From contig CAZTHL010000026.1 of the NCBI GenBank assembly GCA_964613585.1, positions 1 through 44,451 on the forward strand: 44,451 nt of DNA. The letters run 5' to 3'. Positions 16,499 through 25,224 of the stretch are shown here, one piece after another (position 1 is the stretch's first letter; each line of letters starts with the position of its first letter). This stretch comes from CAZTHL01 sp964613585. GTDB lineage: Bacteria; Pseudomonadota; Alphaproteobacteria; DSM-16000; Inquilinaceae. The position numbers were made by a program, and so were the translations under genes. The notes beneath the pieces were generated by a model that worked only from the letters and a program-made list of their open reading frames with translations, had not been told where the DNA came from and ran no database searches.

Positions 16499-17581
16499 AT
16501 GCCGGCCTTGGCACGATTCACGACCTTTCCCGCGGCGGCGGCCTCGCTCGTCGGCGCCCTGCTTCTGGGGCTTTTCGGCGCCGGCGCCGGCCCTGGTCTG
16601 GCCGGGGCGGAGACGGTCACCTTGCGGGCGCATCATTTCCTGCCGCCAAGCTCCACGACCCACGCCGACTTCCTGGTGCCGTGGGCGCAACGTGTCGAGC
16701 GCGACAGTGACGGCCGGCTGGCGATCGAGATCTTTCCGGCCATGCAGCTCGGCGGCTCGCCCCCCGGGCTCTACGACCAGGCGCGGGACGGGGTGGTCGA
16801 CATCGTCTGGACCCTCCCGGGATACACGCCGGGCCGCTTCCCACGCCTCGAGGTCTTCGAGCTTCCGTTCATGGCGGCCTCGGCCGAGGCGACCAGCCAG
16901 GCGGTGCAGGCCTTTCACGAACGGCGACGCCTCGAGGAGCTCGCCGACGTGCACGTGCTGCTCCTGCATACGCATGCCCCCGGCACCTTTCATCTGCGCG
17001 ATGAGCCGGTGAGGCGCCTCGAAGATCTGGCCGGCCGCCGCCTGCGCGCCCCGACGCGGGTCACCAACGACGCCCTGGCCGCGCTGGGCGCCGTGCCCGT
17101 GGGCATGCCGGTTCCCCAGGTGCCGGAGGCGCTGTCGCGCGGTGTCATCGACGGCACGGTGATCCCCTGGGAGGTCGCCCGGGCGCTGCGTGTCCACGAA
17201 CTGGTCGATCACCATGCCCAGGCCTTCGACGAGCGCGGCTTCTACACAGCCGTGTTCCTTCTTGCGATGAACAAGGCGACCTATGACGGGCTGCCGGAGG
17301 CGCTGCGGGCGGTCCTCGACTCCCATTCCGGGCTGGCGCTCGCCCGCGAGATGGGCCGGGTCTGGGACCGGGCCGAGGCCGACGGACGACAGGCGGCGAT
17401 CGAGCGGGGCAACGACATCGTCCGGCTGGACGCAGCCGAGCTCGACCGCTGGCGCGCGGCAACCGCGCCGGTCATCGAGGCATGGATCAACGACATGGCG
17501 GGGCGTGGCATCGACGGGGCCGCGCTGGTCGAGCAGGCCCGCTCCCTCGTCGCCTCCTTTGCCGGCGAACAGGCCGGCTGA
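16499..17581 (+). CDS. dctP: TRAP transporter substrate-binding protein (DctP family)
   Basis: ATG at 16499 gives 360 residues with a Sec-type signal peptide (TTFPAAAASLVGALLLGLFGAG-like hydrophobic core, cleavage probably after LAGA near 37). The mature part opens TVTLRAHHFLPP, then shows PWAQRVERDSDGRLAIEIFPAMQLG, ARDGVVDIVWTLPGYTPGRFP and AGRRLRAPTRVTNDALAALGAVPV, where the family's ligand-binding Arg sits. The longer upstream frame is not coding. TRAP proteins of this class carry organic acids or related solutes; the ligand is not readable. dctQ follows by 9 bp. Confidence 0.9.
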   Translation: MPALARFTTFPAAAASLVGALLLGLFGAGAGPGLAGAETVTLRAHHFLPPSSTTHADFLVPWAQRVERDSDGRLAIEIFPAMQLGGSPPGLYDQARDGVVDIVWTLPGYTPGRFPRLEVFELPFMAASAEATSQAVQAFHERRRLEELADVHVLLLHTHAPGTFHLRDEPVRRLEDLAGRRLRAPTRVTNDALAALGAVPVGMPVPQVPEALSRGVIDGTVIPWEVARALRVHELVDHHAQAFDERGFYTAVFLLAMNKATYDGLPEALRAVLDSHSGLALAREMGRVWDRAEADGRQAAIERGNDIVRLDAAELDRWRAATAPVIEAWINDMAGRGIDGAALVEQARSLVASFAGEQAG

Positions 17582-17590
17582 CCGTCACGC

Positions 17591-18166
17591 ATGACGATCG
17601 GTGGGCACAGCCGGGGCGTGGCTCGGCCCGGCGGCCTGGGCCGCTGGCTTGAGCGCGTGGCCGAGGGCCTCGCCGTGTCCGGCGGCATCCTGCTGCTCGG
17701 CCTGGTCTTCCTGACGGTCTGCAGCATCGTGCTGCGCCGCCTCGCCGGGCTTGACTGGTTCCGCAGTCTGCCGCTTCTGGGCCAGCTTCGGCCGCCAGCG
17801 GGGGACTTCGAGCTGATCGAGCTCGGCGTGGCGGTCGCCGTCTTCGCCTCGCTGCCCTATTGCCAGCTCCGCGGGGGAAACGTCGCGGTGACGGTCTTCA
17901 CCCAGCGCCTTGGCGCGAAGGCGCGGGCCGGATTGGAAGCCTTCGCCCACGGGGTGTACGCGCTCATCGCCGGGCTCCTGACCTGGCGGCTGGCGGCCGG
18001 TCTCCTCGACCGGCTCGATGTCGGCCAGACAACCATGGTTCTGCGGCTGCCGGTATGGTGGGCTTATCTGCCGTCCGTCGCCGCGCTCGCCGTGCTCACC
18101 CTGATCTGCGCGCACGACGCCGCCAAGGCCATTGGCCGGCTCACGCGGACGACGAGGGAGGCGTGA
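17591..18166 (+). CDS. dctQ: TRAP transporter small permease (DctQ family)
   Basis: 191 residues with four predicted membrane segments (about 33-52, a second near 76-94, 110-140 region and 150-175). The family's LLGLVFLTVCSIVLRRL first helix and a conserved Glu-containing segment DFELIELGVAVAVFASLPYCQL are visible. It pairs with DctM to form the membrane complex. It overlaps dctM as GTGA (18163-18166). Confidence 0.88.
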   Translation: MTIGGHSRGVARPGGLGRWLERVAEGLAVSGGILLLGLVFLTVCSIVLRRLAGLDWFRSLPLLGQLRPPAGDFELIELGVAVAVFASLPYCQLRGGNVAVTVFTQRLGAKARAGLEAFAHGVYALIAGLLTWRLAAGLLDRLDVGQTTMVLRLPVWWAYLPSVAALAVLTLICAHDAAKAIGRLTRTTREA

Positions 18167-19485
18167 CCGGCGAACTCTGGCTCGGCCTTGGCGGCTTCGC
18201 GTTGCTGTTCCTGCTGATCGCGCTTCGCGTGCCGATCGGGGTGGCGATGCTGACGGTGGGCCTTGGCGGCTTCGCCACGATCAACGGCTGGGGACCGCTG
18301 CTCGACTATCTGAAGTCCGCGCCGTTTGCCCAGGTGTCCGTCTACACGCTCGCCGTCATCCCCCTGTTCCTGCTGATGGGCGAATTCGCCACGCGCGCCG
18401 GGGTCAGCCGTGGGCTGTTCGCGGCGGCCAGCGTCTGGCTTGGCCATCGCCGGGGCGGCCTGGCCATGGCGACGGTCGGGGCCTGCGCCGCCTTCGGCGC
18501 GGTGTGCGGCTCGTCGCTGGCCACCGCCGGCACCATGGCGCGCGTCGCCTGGCCCGAGATGCGTCGGCAGGGATACGGCGGATCGCTGGCCACGGCAGCG
18601 CTGGCGGCGGGCGGCACGCTCGGCATCCTGATCCCGCCATCGATCGTACTGGTCCTCTATGCCATCCTGACCGAGCAGAACATCGCCAAAATGTTCGTGG
18701 CAGCCCTGATTCCCGGCGTGCTCGCCGTGCTCGGGTATCTCGGCGCCGTGGCCGTGGTGGCCCGCCTCGACCCGGAAGCGGCGCCGGCCGCCCCGCGATC
18801 CGGGCGGCGGGAGCGCCTCGCCGCCGTGCGCGCCGCCGGTCCCGCCGCCGGCATTTTCGCGCTGGTCATCGGCGGTATCTATCTTGGCTGGTTCACGCCG
18901 ACCGAGGGCGCGGCGGTCGGCGCCTTTGCCACGGGCGCGCTCATGCTGGCGGTGCCGGCCCGGGACCGCGGATCCTGGATCGACTGCCTGACCGGCACGG
19001 CGCAGACGACCGGCATGATCTTCCTGATCCTGCTCGGAGCCTCGGTGTTCAACGTGTTCCTGGCCCTGACCGGCCTGCCCCAGGCCGCCGCGTCGGCCGC
19101 GGCGGAGAGCGGGCTGCCGCCGCGGCTGGTGCTGGCCACGATGCTGCTGTCCCTGCTGCTGCTGGGCTGCCTGATGGACAGCCTCAGCATGATCCTGCTC
19201 ACGGTGCCGATCTTCTTCCCGGTGGTGATGGCGCTCGATTTCGGGCTGCCGCCGGAGGAGACGGCGCTCTGGTTCGGTGTTCTCGCGCTGGTCGTCGTTG
19301 AAGTCGGTCTGATTACACCGCCCGTTGGGTTGAATGTGTTCGTAATCGCCGGCATCGCCAGCGACGTCCCGGCCCAGGACGTCTACAAGGGAATTGTGCC
19401 CTTTCTCGCCGCCGACGGTTTGCGGATACTCTTGCTCCTGGGGGTTCCCGACATATCCCTAACGCTTGTACGGCTTCTTTATTAG
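18163..19485 (+). CDS. dctM: TRAP transporter large permease (DctM family)
   Basis: GTG at 18163 gives 440 residues with about 12 hydrophobic segments, the normal DctM size. Family marks include PLFLLMGEFATRAGVSRGL, GACAAFGAVCGSSLATAGTMARVAWPEM, GGTLGILIPPSIVLVLYAI, IYLGWFTPTEGAAVGAF and EVGLITPPVGLNVFVIAGIA. The long open frame before it is a dctQ shadow. With dctP and dctQ it makes a sodium/proton-coupled importer. Confidence 0.93.
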   Translation: MTGELWLGLGGFALLFLLIALRVPIGVAMLTVGLGGFATINGWGPLLDYLKSAPFAQVSVYTLAVIPLFLLMGEFATRAGVSRGLFAAASVWLGHRRGGLAMATVGACAAFGAVCGSSLATAGTMARVAWPEMRRQGYGGSLATAALAAGGTLGILIPPSIVLVLYAILTEQNIAKMFVAALIPGVLAVLGYLGAVAVVARLDPEAAPAAPRSGRRERLAAVRAAGPAAGIFALVIGGIYLGWFTPTEGAAVGAFATGALMLAVPARDRGSWIDCLTGTAQTTGMIFLILLGASVFNVFLALTGLPQAAASAAAESGLPPRLVLATMLLSLLLLGCLMDSLSMILLTVPIFFPVVMALDFGLPPEETALWFGVLALVVVEVGLITPPVGLNVFVIAGIASDVPAQDVYKGIVPFLAADGLRILLLLGVPDISLTLVRLLY

Positions 19486-19692
19486 AAGGGACGGATGAAC
19501 CTTGCCTCTGCCAAGAAAAAATCGACCGTATTTGTCTCATCCCGCCGGGGTCGGCGATTGACATCCGTGCCCCGATTGTTAAGTCATGCAACAGGTTCAG
19601 TAGCAAAGTGCCTGATAAGAAGAAGCTGAGGCGCGTCGTGCGGCGTGCCTCGCGACGGAAGGATCCGCGCGTCCATCGGGGGAGTAACGGCA

Positions 19693-20172
19693 GTGCCTGA
19701 TTCCGGCCCTCAGCTGCCCAGGCAGCGATCGCGAGAGCGGGAAACGATCGATCTGGGCATGCTGCCTGGATTGGTCGGCTACAATGTGCGCCGCGCGCAG
19801 ATCGCGGTGGCGCAGAACTTTCAATCCTGGATGGCGCCCTTCGACATCACGCCCGGCCAGTTCGGCGTTCTGCTGCTGATCCGGCAGAATCAGGGGTTGA
19901 GCCAAAGCGAGCTGGGCAATGCGCTGGGCATCGACCGATCGACCATGGTGGCGGTCATCGATCGGCTGGAAGGGCGAGGGCTCGTCGTGCGGGCCCCCTC
20001 GCCGTCCGATCGCCGGTCCTATGCGCTGCACCTGAGCGAGCAGGGGGAAAGCCTGCTCGATCAGATGGTCGGCCGGGTCGAGGATCACGAGCGGGCGATC
20101 AGCGGTGACCTGTCCGAGGAAGAGCAGGCGACGCTGATCTCGCTGCTCCGCCGGGTCGCGCCGGACACGTAG
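19693..20172 (+). CDS. MarR-family transcriptional regulator
   Basis: GTG at 19693 sits 7-8 bp after GGGGGAG and gives 159 residues; an earlier in-frame GTG at 19645 has no ribosome site. The winged helix is clear: ITPGQFGVLLLIRQNQGLSQSELGNALGIDRSTMVAVIDRLEGRGLVVR, then the wing PSPSDRRSYALHLSEQG. This is typical of MarR/HpcR-type regulators that sense aromatic or organic acids. TTGACA at 19558-19563, with a loosely placed TTAAGT (spacing 15), may be its promoter, so it may be expressed apart from the TRAP genes 207 bp upstream. It probably controls the TRAP operon or the nearby hydrolase (inference). Confidence 0.88.
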   Translation: MPDSGPQLPRQRSRERETIDLGMLPGLVGYNVRRAQIAVAQNFQSWMAPFDITPGQFGVLLLIRQNQGLSQSELGNALGIDRSTMVAVIDRLEGRGLVVRAPSPSDRRSYALHLSEQGESLLDQMVGRVEDHERAISGDLSEEEQATLISLLRRVAPDT

Positions 20173-20221
20173 GTCGATCCGGGCCGAACGAGCCCGCTGA
20201 GGCAGGGGCGGTGGATCCGGG

Positions 20222-20339
20222 GCGTTTCCGCCTCCAGGGCCACCATGGCGCTCCCCCCGCCCGGCCACCCGACGGCAGCATGCTCGGGCTGGTCGGGCGG
20301 CGGGCGGGCCGATGCCGATGTCGCGTACGGCGCAAACGC
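20222..20339. repeat. Dispersed palindromic element, copy B (core reversed)
   Basis: It starts GCGTTTCCG and ends CGCAAACGC (118 bp). The core is in the opposite orientation to copy A: its reverse complement contains GGCCGACCAGCC-like sequence and the GCATGCTGCCGTC block, matching copy A. It lies between the MarR gene and the - strand amidotransferase-like gene, at the 3' ends of both. Confidence 0.75.
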
Positions 20340-20440
20340 TTTGGGATAATGGCGACGGCGGCCCGCGCCATCCCAACGCATGCCCGTATCCTGATGGGGC
20401 GATCCTGCAAGCCCATCCGAGGCACCTTGGGGGTGACGGG

Positions 20441-21265
20441 TCATATGCCGCTCCAGCCACCGTGCACGGGATCGTCCATCGGCCGGCGCGGCTGAACGGC
20501 ATGTTGGCGGACGGCGTCGGCGAAGGCGGTGAAGATCGCCTGCGACCCTGGCCGGTCGGCAAAGCACCATTCAGGATGCCATTGCACGCCGATGGAGAAG
20601 CTGCGCGACGCCGGGATCGACACCGCCTCGATCTGACCATCCGGCGACACGGCTTCCACGGCCAGTCCCGGCGCCAGCGTGTCGATGCCCTGGCTGTGCA
20701 CCGAGTTCACCACGAGCTCCCGGGTTCCGACGATACGGTGCAGCATGCCGCCTTCGGTCAGCCGCACCGGATGGGCCGGCCCGAAGCGCTGCTCCACCGG
20801 CTTTCGGTCATCCGCCTGGTGCATCATGCGGCCCGGCACCTCGTGCAGACGTTGATGCAGGGTGCCGCCCAGCGCGACGTTGATCTCCTGAACCCCTCGG
20901 CAGATGCCCAGCAGGGGCGTGCCGCGGTTGACGGCGCGCGAGATCAGCCGAAGGGTGACCGCGTCGCGGGCCGGATCGTGACGGGTGCCGGAAGCGCTGT
21001 CCGGACCGCCATAGCGCCAGGGCTCCACGTTCGACGGGCTGCCCGTGAACAGCAGGCCATCGACCCTGGCCAGCACGGCCTCCAGGTCCAGATCGTCGCC
21101 CAGGGCGGGCACGAGGAAGGGTAACGCCTGAGCGCCCTCGGCCACCGCGCGGACATACTTGTCCGCCACCACATGGAAATCGTGGTCGCCGATCCGGCGG
21201 GCACAACAGACGATGCCGACCAGCGGTCGGGAGATGGTAGGCGTGGTTGAGACGGTATCGTGCAT
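20441..21265 (-). CDS. Gamma-glutamyl-gamma-aminobutyrate hydrolase family protein (class-I GATase-like)
   Basis: ATG at 21265 gives 274 residues. The catalytic triad of the class is present: Cys122 in GTPLLGICRGVQEINVALGG, His230 and Glu232 in GVQWHPEW. The N-terminal VGIVCCARRIGDHDFHVVADKYVRA and LLFTGSPSNVEP segments match PuuD-like enzymes, which release GABA from gamma-glutamyl-GABA during putrescine breakdown. speD and speE are 1 kb away, but on the other strand and for synthesis, so the link to polyamines is only suggestive. An open frame extends to 21316 with no better start. Confidence 0.85.
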   Translation of the reverse strand: MHDTVSTTPTISRPLVGIVCCARRIGDHDFHVVADKYVRAVAEGAQALPFLVPALGDDLDLEAVLARVDGLLFTGSPSNVEPWRYGGPDSASGTRHDPARDAVTLRLISRAVNRGTPLLGICRGVQEINVALGGTLHQRLHEVPGRMMHQADDRKPVEQRFGPAHPVRLTEGGMLHRIVGTRELVVNSVHSQGIDTLAPGLAVEAVSPDGQIEAVSIPASRSFSIGVQWHPEWCFADRPGSQAIFTAFADAVRQHAVQPRRPMDDPVHGGWSGI

Positions 21266-21364
21266 TGCGGGTGCATCTTGGTGCTGGGGCTGATCCGAGC
21301 AAGGCTCTCGTGGCACGCGTTCGGGGATCGACCGCGGAGCGGAATAGGGGCGGAATAGGTAGAG

Positions 21365-22213
21365 ATGGTTGAGGCGATCCTCTCGTGGAAGACGCTGCTC
21401 GTCCTCGGCTGGCTGGGGCTGCTGTTTGTCATGGAGCGCTTGGCGCCGGCGGCTCGCCCGACAGGGTCGGCGACGGTGCTCGGGCCGCGACGGCTGCTGC
21501 GCAACGGTGCACTATGGCTGCTCAACGTCGCCCTCTCGCCGCTCGCCGTCGTGCCGATCTCGGCCTGGGCCGCCAGCGTGGGCGCAGGCTGGCCGGGGCT
21601 GCGCCCGGACTGGTGGTCGGGCCTGCCGGGGCTGGTGCTGGATGTCCTGATCCTGGACATGCTGATCTACTGGTGGCATCGGCTCAACCACACGGTGCCC
21701 TTCTTGTGGCGGTTCCACGAGATCCACCATCTCGATCAGTTCCTGGACACGACCAGCGCCGTGCGCTTCCACTTCGGGGAGGTGCTGCTGAGCGCCGGCG
21801 CGCGCGCCGCCATCATCATCGCGCTGGGCATGCCGCTGGTCTCGGTCCTGGTGTTCGAGATCCTGGTGCTGCTGGCGTCCCTCTTCCATCACTCCAACGT
21901 CCGGCTGCCGCGCCGTGTGGAGCGGGCGCTGTCCGCGGTGGTGGTCACGCCCTCGATCCATTGGGTGCATCACCATGCGGTTCGCGCCGATACCGACAGC
22001 AACTACGCGACGATCCTGAGCGTGTGGGACCCGCTGTTCGGCTCGCGCAGCCCGACGGCACGGCGCCCGGACATGCCCATCGGGGTCGAGCGCGAGCACG
22101 ACCGGCCGATGGCTGAGCTGATTCTCCGGCCCTTTCGGGGGGCCGGAGCCTTGACGCGGCGCTTGCGGCAGGGGCGCCCGCGCGCAACGGCCGAGGACCC
22201 CTACAATTTTTAA
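21365..22213 (+). CDS. Sterol desaturase / fatty acid hydroxylase family membrane protein
   Basis: 282 residues with about four membrane helices (11-25, 47-70, 88-104, 145-172). The di-iron histidine clusters are complete: H105-x3-H109 (HRLNH), H118-x2-H121-H122 (HEIHH), H175-H176 (FHHSN) and H199-x2-H202-H203-H204 (HWVHHH). These enzymes hydroxylate or desaturate lipids using O2 at a di-iron centre. Substrate (hopanoid, carotenoid, fatty acid, sphingolipid) is unknown. ATG at 21365 follows GGAATAGGTAGAG, a weak ribosome site. It is divergent from the amidotransferase-like gene. Confidence 0.88.
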   Translation: MVEAILSWKTLLVLGWLGLLFVMERLAPAARPTGSATVLGPRRLLRNGALWLLNVALSPLAVVPISAWAASVGAGWPGLRPDWWSGLPGLVLDVLILDMLIYWWHRLNHTVPFLWRFHEIHHLDQFLDTTSAVRFHFGEVLLSAGARAAIIIALGMPLVSVLVFEILVLLASLFHHSNVRLPRRVERALSAVVVTPSIHWVHHHAVRADTDSNYATILSVWDPLFGSRSPTARRPDMPIGVEREHDRPMAELILRPFRGAGALTRRLRQGRPRATAEDPYNF

Positions 22214-22221
22214 GTTTTTTC

Positions 22222-22250
22222 TTGCGCCGCAGCGTCCTGGCGAACATATA
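22222..22250 (+). promoter_or_regulatory. Candidate promoter for speD-speE
   Basis: TTGCGC (22222-22227) and CATATA (22245-22250) are 17 bp apart, just after a T-rich stretch (TTTTTAAGTTTTTT at 22207-22220) that may end the preceding transcript. A short CCCG...CGGG hairpin follows before the speD ribosome site. Confidence 0.38.
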
Positions 22251-22297
22251 CCGGCTTCCCGTGCTTATCCGGGTCATCTGCTGACTGGAGGACCGTC

Positions 22298-22906
22298 ATG
22301 GCTCACACCGCCACTGTCTTCCAATTGGGGATGGACTTGGACGACCGCGTTCCAGGGCCTCGTGGCGTTCGCCACATCGGTTCCGACGCGCCAAGGAAGG
22401 CCCAAGAGGAAGTTTCCGCCGCCGAAGCCGCGCCGGGCGCCGTTGTCGAGTATCGACGAAGCGTCGACCGCGAGGAGCCCAGGGACCAATGGCGAAAGGA
22501 CCATTGGCCCAAGGATCATTGGATCATGCGCGAAGGCCGGAGCTTCGCCGGACGTCATTTGATCATCGACCTGTGGGGCGGCGAGCGTCTCGACGACCTT
22601 GAGCATGTCGAGCGGACCCTGATCGATGCGGTCGAGGCGGCCGGGGCGACCCTGCTGCACATCCACCTGCATCACTTCACGCCGAACGGCGGAGTGTCCG
22701 GGGTAGCGGTGCTCGCCGAGAGCCATATCAGCATCCACAGCTGGCCGGAGAAGGGCTACGCGGCGCTCGACGTGTTCATGTGCGGCGACGCCGAGCCCGA
22801 CCGCACGGTGCCGGTGCTGCGCAGCGCCTTCAAGCCGACCGAGGTCGTCGTCTCCGACCTTTATCGCGGCGAGGAGTCCGCTGCCGGCTGGAACGGGCAG
22901 GCATGA
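22298..22906 (+). CDS. speD: S-adenosylmethionine decarboxylase proenzyme
   Basis: ATG at 22298 has a strong ribosome site (GGAGG, 6 bp spacing) and gives 202 residues. The C-terminal ~125 residues are a normal prokaryotic AdoMetDC: HLIIDLWGGERL, HIHLHHFTPNGGVSGVAVLAESHISIHSWPE with the self-cleavage site Glu141/Ser142 (Ser becomes the pyruvoyl group), catalytic His147, and Cys162 in FMCGDAEP. It makes decarboxylated SAM for spermidine. The first ~75 residues have no family match; an in-frame ATG at 22526 (AAGGA 10 bp before it) would give the usual short form. It overlaps speE as ATGA. Confidence 0.9.
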   Translation: MAHTATVFQLGMDLDDRVPGPRGVRHIGSDAPRKAQEEVSAAEAAPGAVVEYRRSVDREEPRDQWRKDHWPKDHWIMREGRSFAGRHLIIDLWGGERLDDLEHVERTLIDAVEAAGATLLHIHLHHFTPNGGVSGVAVLAESHISIHSWPEKGYAALDVFMCGDAEPDRTVPVLRSAFKPTEVVVSDLYRGEESAAGWNGQA

Positions 22907-23793
22907 CCGAATGGTTCACCGAGACGCTGCACGAGCATCTCGCGCAGCGTCTCGAGATGGCCTCCGTGGTCTATCGCGAGACCACGGAGCACCAAAGCCT
23001 GGTCATCTTCGACAATCCCACCTACGGCCGTGTGCTGGCCCTCGACGGTGTGGTGCAGACCACGACGGGCGAGGAGTTCATCTATCATGAGATGCTGGTG
23101 CACGTGCCACTCATCGCCCACGGCAGCGCTCGTGAGGTGCTGATCATCGGCGGCGGCGACGGCGGCGCGCTCCGGCATTGCCTGATGCATCCGGTCGAGC
23201 GGGTCACCATGGTGGAGATCGACCGGTACGTCATCGACCTGTGCACCCGCTACATGCCGGAGTTGGCCGACGGCGCCTTCGAGGACCCGCGCGCGGATCT
23301 CGTAATCGCCGATGGCTGCCGCTATGTGCGGGAGACCGACCGGCGCTTCGACGCGATCATCATCGACTCCACGGATCCTATTGGTCCGGGGAAGGTGCTG
23401 TTCACACCGGACTTCTATGCCGATTGCAAAGGCTGTCTCAAGCCCGACGGCGTTCTGGTCAACCAGAACAGCGTTCCGGCCATCGACGGCTGGGTGCAGG
23501 CTCAGACCTTCCGCAACCTCCGTCCGACCTTCGCCGATGTATGGGCATTCAGCGTGGCGGTCCCGATTTATATCGGCGGCATCATGACGCTCGGCTGGGC
23601 AACCGACGATGCCGGCTTGCGCCGTCTCCCGGTGGATGAGGTGCGAACCCGCGTGGCTCGGGCAGGCCTGCGCACACGCTATTACACTCCCGAGCTGCAC
23701 GTCGCCAGCTTCGCCCTGCCGCGGACGGTCATCGACTTGATGGACGCGCCGCCCTCCGTGCCCGGCAACGGCTCGGACCCGGGTCGACCCTGA
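22903..23793 (+). CDS. speE: Spermidine synthase (putrescine aminopropyltransferase)
   Basis: 296 residues, the normal length. It transfers an aminopropyl group from decarboxylated SAM to putrescine. Seen are WFTETLHEHLAQRLEM, LALDGVVQTTTGEEFIYHEML (substrate gate), the SAM motif LIIGGGDGGALRH, VTMVEIDRYVIDLC, and IIIDSTDPIGPGKVLFTPDFY with the catalytic Asp. It starts inside the speD stop codon, so the two are made together. Confidence 0.95.
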   Translation: MTEWFTETLHEHLAQRLEMASVVYRETTEHQSLVIFDNPTYGRVLALDGVVQTTTGEEFIYHEMLVHVPLIAHGSAREVLIIGGGDGGALRHCLMHPVERVTMVEIDRYVIDLCTRYMPELADGAFEDPRADLVIADGCRYVRETDRRFDAIIIDSTDPIGPGKVLFTPDFYADCKGCLKPDGVLVNQNSVPAIDGWVQAQTFRNLRPTFADVWAFSVAVPIYIGGIMTLGWATDDAGLRRLPVDEVRTRVARAGLRTRYYTPELHVASFALPRTVIDLMDAPPSVPGNGSDPGRP

Positions 23794-23814
23794 CCGGCAT
23801 CCCGCGTCCCGGTA

Positions 23815-24459
23815 TCAGCCCCCGTGGCGGGGCCGCGGCGCCACGAACAGGTCGTTGTCGAGCGGCACGCCGAAGCGGGCATCCGACAGATACACATCCG
23901 TGGTCAGGCCTTGCGCGTCGACCACGCGCCATCGCAGCAGCTCGATCGGCCGTTCTTGAAACACCAGGGTCAGCTGACCCGCCGCAGGATCCTCGGCCTG
24001 GACCAGGTCGACCTCGATGGTGTCCTGGACATGGCTCACGTCCGTGACCCGGATGTCGCCGGAAAGGGCAATGTCCTCGCGGACGATGAAGTCGGCCAAA
24101 GTCGACCCCAGCAGCACGTCGGAGCGCTGCTCGAGCTCGGCGTCCCAGAAGGTCAGCCAGAAGCCGTCCGCCACATAGAGATAGGGCACCGGCGGATCGT
24201 ACTCGATGCGCATCCGGCCCGGCCGCCGCAGGTAGAAGTCGCCTCTGGCCACGCCCTGCGTCTCGCTCACCTGGGTAAAGCGCGCCTCGACGGTGGTCAG
24301 GGTGTTCAGGTACACCTCGATGCGCGCCAGGTCGGCGCGATCCTCCTCCGACAGGGACGCGGCGGCAGGCTCCTGGGCGCCGGCCAGGCCGGCCGGCGCG
24401 CTGATGGCCAGCAGCGCCGCGAGCAGGCATCGACGGAACGGTCTCATCATCGGCATCAT
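23815..24459 (-). CDS. lolA: Outer-membrane lipoprotein carrier protein LolA
   Basis: 214 residues counted from the first of four closely spaced ATG codons (24459, 24456, 24450, 24447); the exact start is uncertain. A Sec signal peptide (CLLAALLAISAPAGLAGA, cut before QEP) leads into a periplasmic domain with LNTLTTVEARFTQVSETQG, ARGDFYLRRPGRMRIEYDPP and LYVADGFWLTFWDAELEQ, the LolA pattern. The protein shuttles lipoproteins from LolCDE to the outer membrane. The frame stays open for another 1.7 kb upstream, but that is not coding. It converges with speE (21 bp gap) and is divergent from bluB. Confidence 0.88.
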   Translation of the reverse strand: MMPMMRPFRRCLLAALLAISAPAGLAGAQEPAAASLSEEDRADLARIEVYLNTLTTVEARFTQVSETQGVARGDFYLRRPGRMRIEYDPPVPYLYVADGFWLTFWDAELEQRSDVLLGSTLADFIVREDIALSGDIRVTDVSHVQDTIEVDLVQAEDPAAGQLTLVFQERPIELLRWRVVDAQGLTTDVYLSDARFGVPLDNDLFVAPRPRHGG

Positions 24460-24585
24460 GAACGGGCATCGGAACGTTGGACACAGGGTCGGGCGGCCGA
24501 GGCCGGCCGGGCGCGACGCGTGCCCAAGCATCGTGCGGGCGCCCCGCCCGGCTCCCTTCCGTTCACATGGGCTGGGACCGGGCGA

Positions 24586-25224
24586 ATGACAGGGCCGACC
24601 TTCGACGCGTCGTTCCTCGACGGCTTCGCCCGCTTGGTGAGCTGGCGTCGCGACGTGCGGCGATTTCGGACGGATCCGGTGCCATCGGCGCTGATCGAGG
24701 AGCTTCTCGACCTGGCGTGCCTGGCGCCGTCGGTCGGCAACAGCCAGCCCTGGCGCTTTGTGCGGGTTGATGATCCGGGCCGGCGCGCCGTGATCCGTGA
24801 GACCTTCGCCCGCGCCAATGCCGAGGCGCTGGCGGCGCAGGCCGAGGAGCGGCGCGCGCGCTATGCCCGGCTGAAGCTGGAGGGGCTGGAGCGGGCGCCG
24901 GTGCATCTTGCCGTGTTCTGTGACGATACGACCGGGCAGGGCCATGGCCTCGGCGCCCGCACCATGCCGGAGAGCCGGCGCTACTCGGTGGTGGCGGCGG
25001 TTCACACGATGTGGCTGGGAGCCCGCGCCCGGGGGCTCGGCCTGGGCTGGCTGTCCATCCTGGAGCCGGAGGCCGTGGCCCGCGCCCTTGCCGTGCCCGA
25101 GGGTTGGCGCTTCGTGGCCTATCTCTGCCTCGGCTGGCCCGAGGAGGAGCACACCGACCCGGAGCTGGAGCGCGCCGGCTGGCAGGGGCGGGAAGCCGCC
25201 TGTCGGCGAGTGCTGCAGCGGTAG
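24586..25224 (+). CDS. bluB: 5,6-dimethylbenzimidazole synthase
   Basis: ATG at 24586 gives 212 residues. The nitroreductase-like flavin fold shows SWRRDVRRFRTDPVP, LDLACLAPSVGNSQPWRFVRV, VFCDDTTGQGHGLGARTMPE, SVVAAVHTMWLGARARGLGLGW and AYLCLGWPEEE, the pattern that separates BluB from ordinary nitroreductases. BluB cuts reduced FMN with O2 to make the lower ligand of vitamin B12. It is 20 kb from the ring-assembly operon at the left edge, so B12 genes are split in this genome. No B12-box or cobalamin riboswitch was seen in the 126 bp before it. Confidence 0.92.
   Translation: MTGPTFDASFLDGFARLVSWRRDVRRFRTDPVPSALIEELLDLACLAPSVGNSQPWRFVRVDDPGRRAVIRETFARANAEALAAQAEERRARYARLKLEGLERAPVHLAVFCDDTTGQGHGLGARTMPESRRYSVVAAVHTMWLGARARGLGLGWLSILEPEAVARALAVPEGWRFVAYLCLGWPEEEHTDPELERAGWQGREAACRRVLQR

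Noticed and set aside
24460..24585. Cobalamin riboswitch before bluB
   Set aside because: No B12-box-like GCCACTG sequence or long leader is present in the 126 bp between lolA and bluB.
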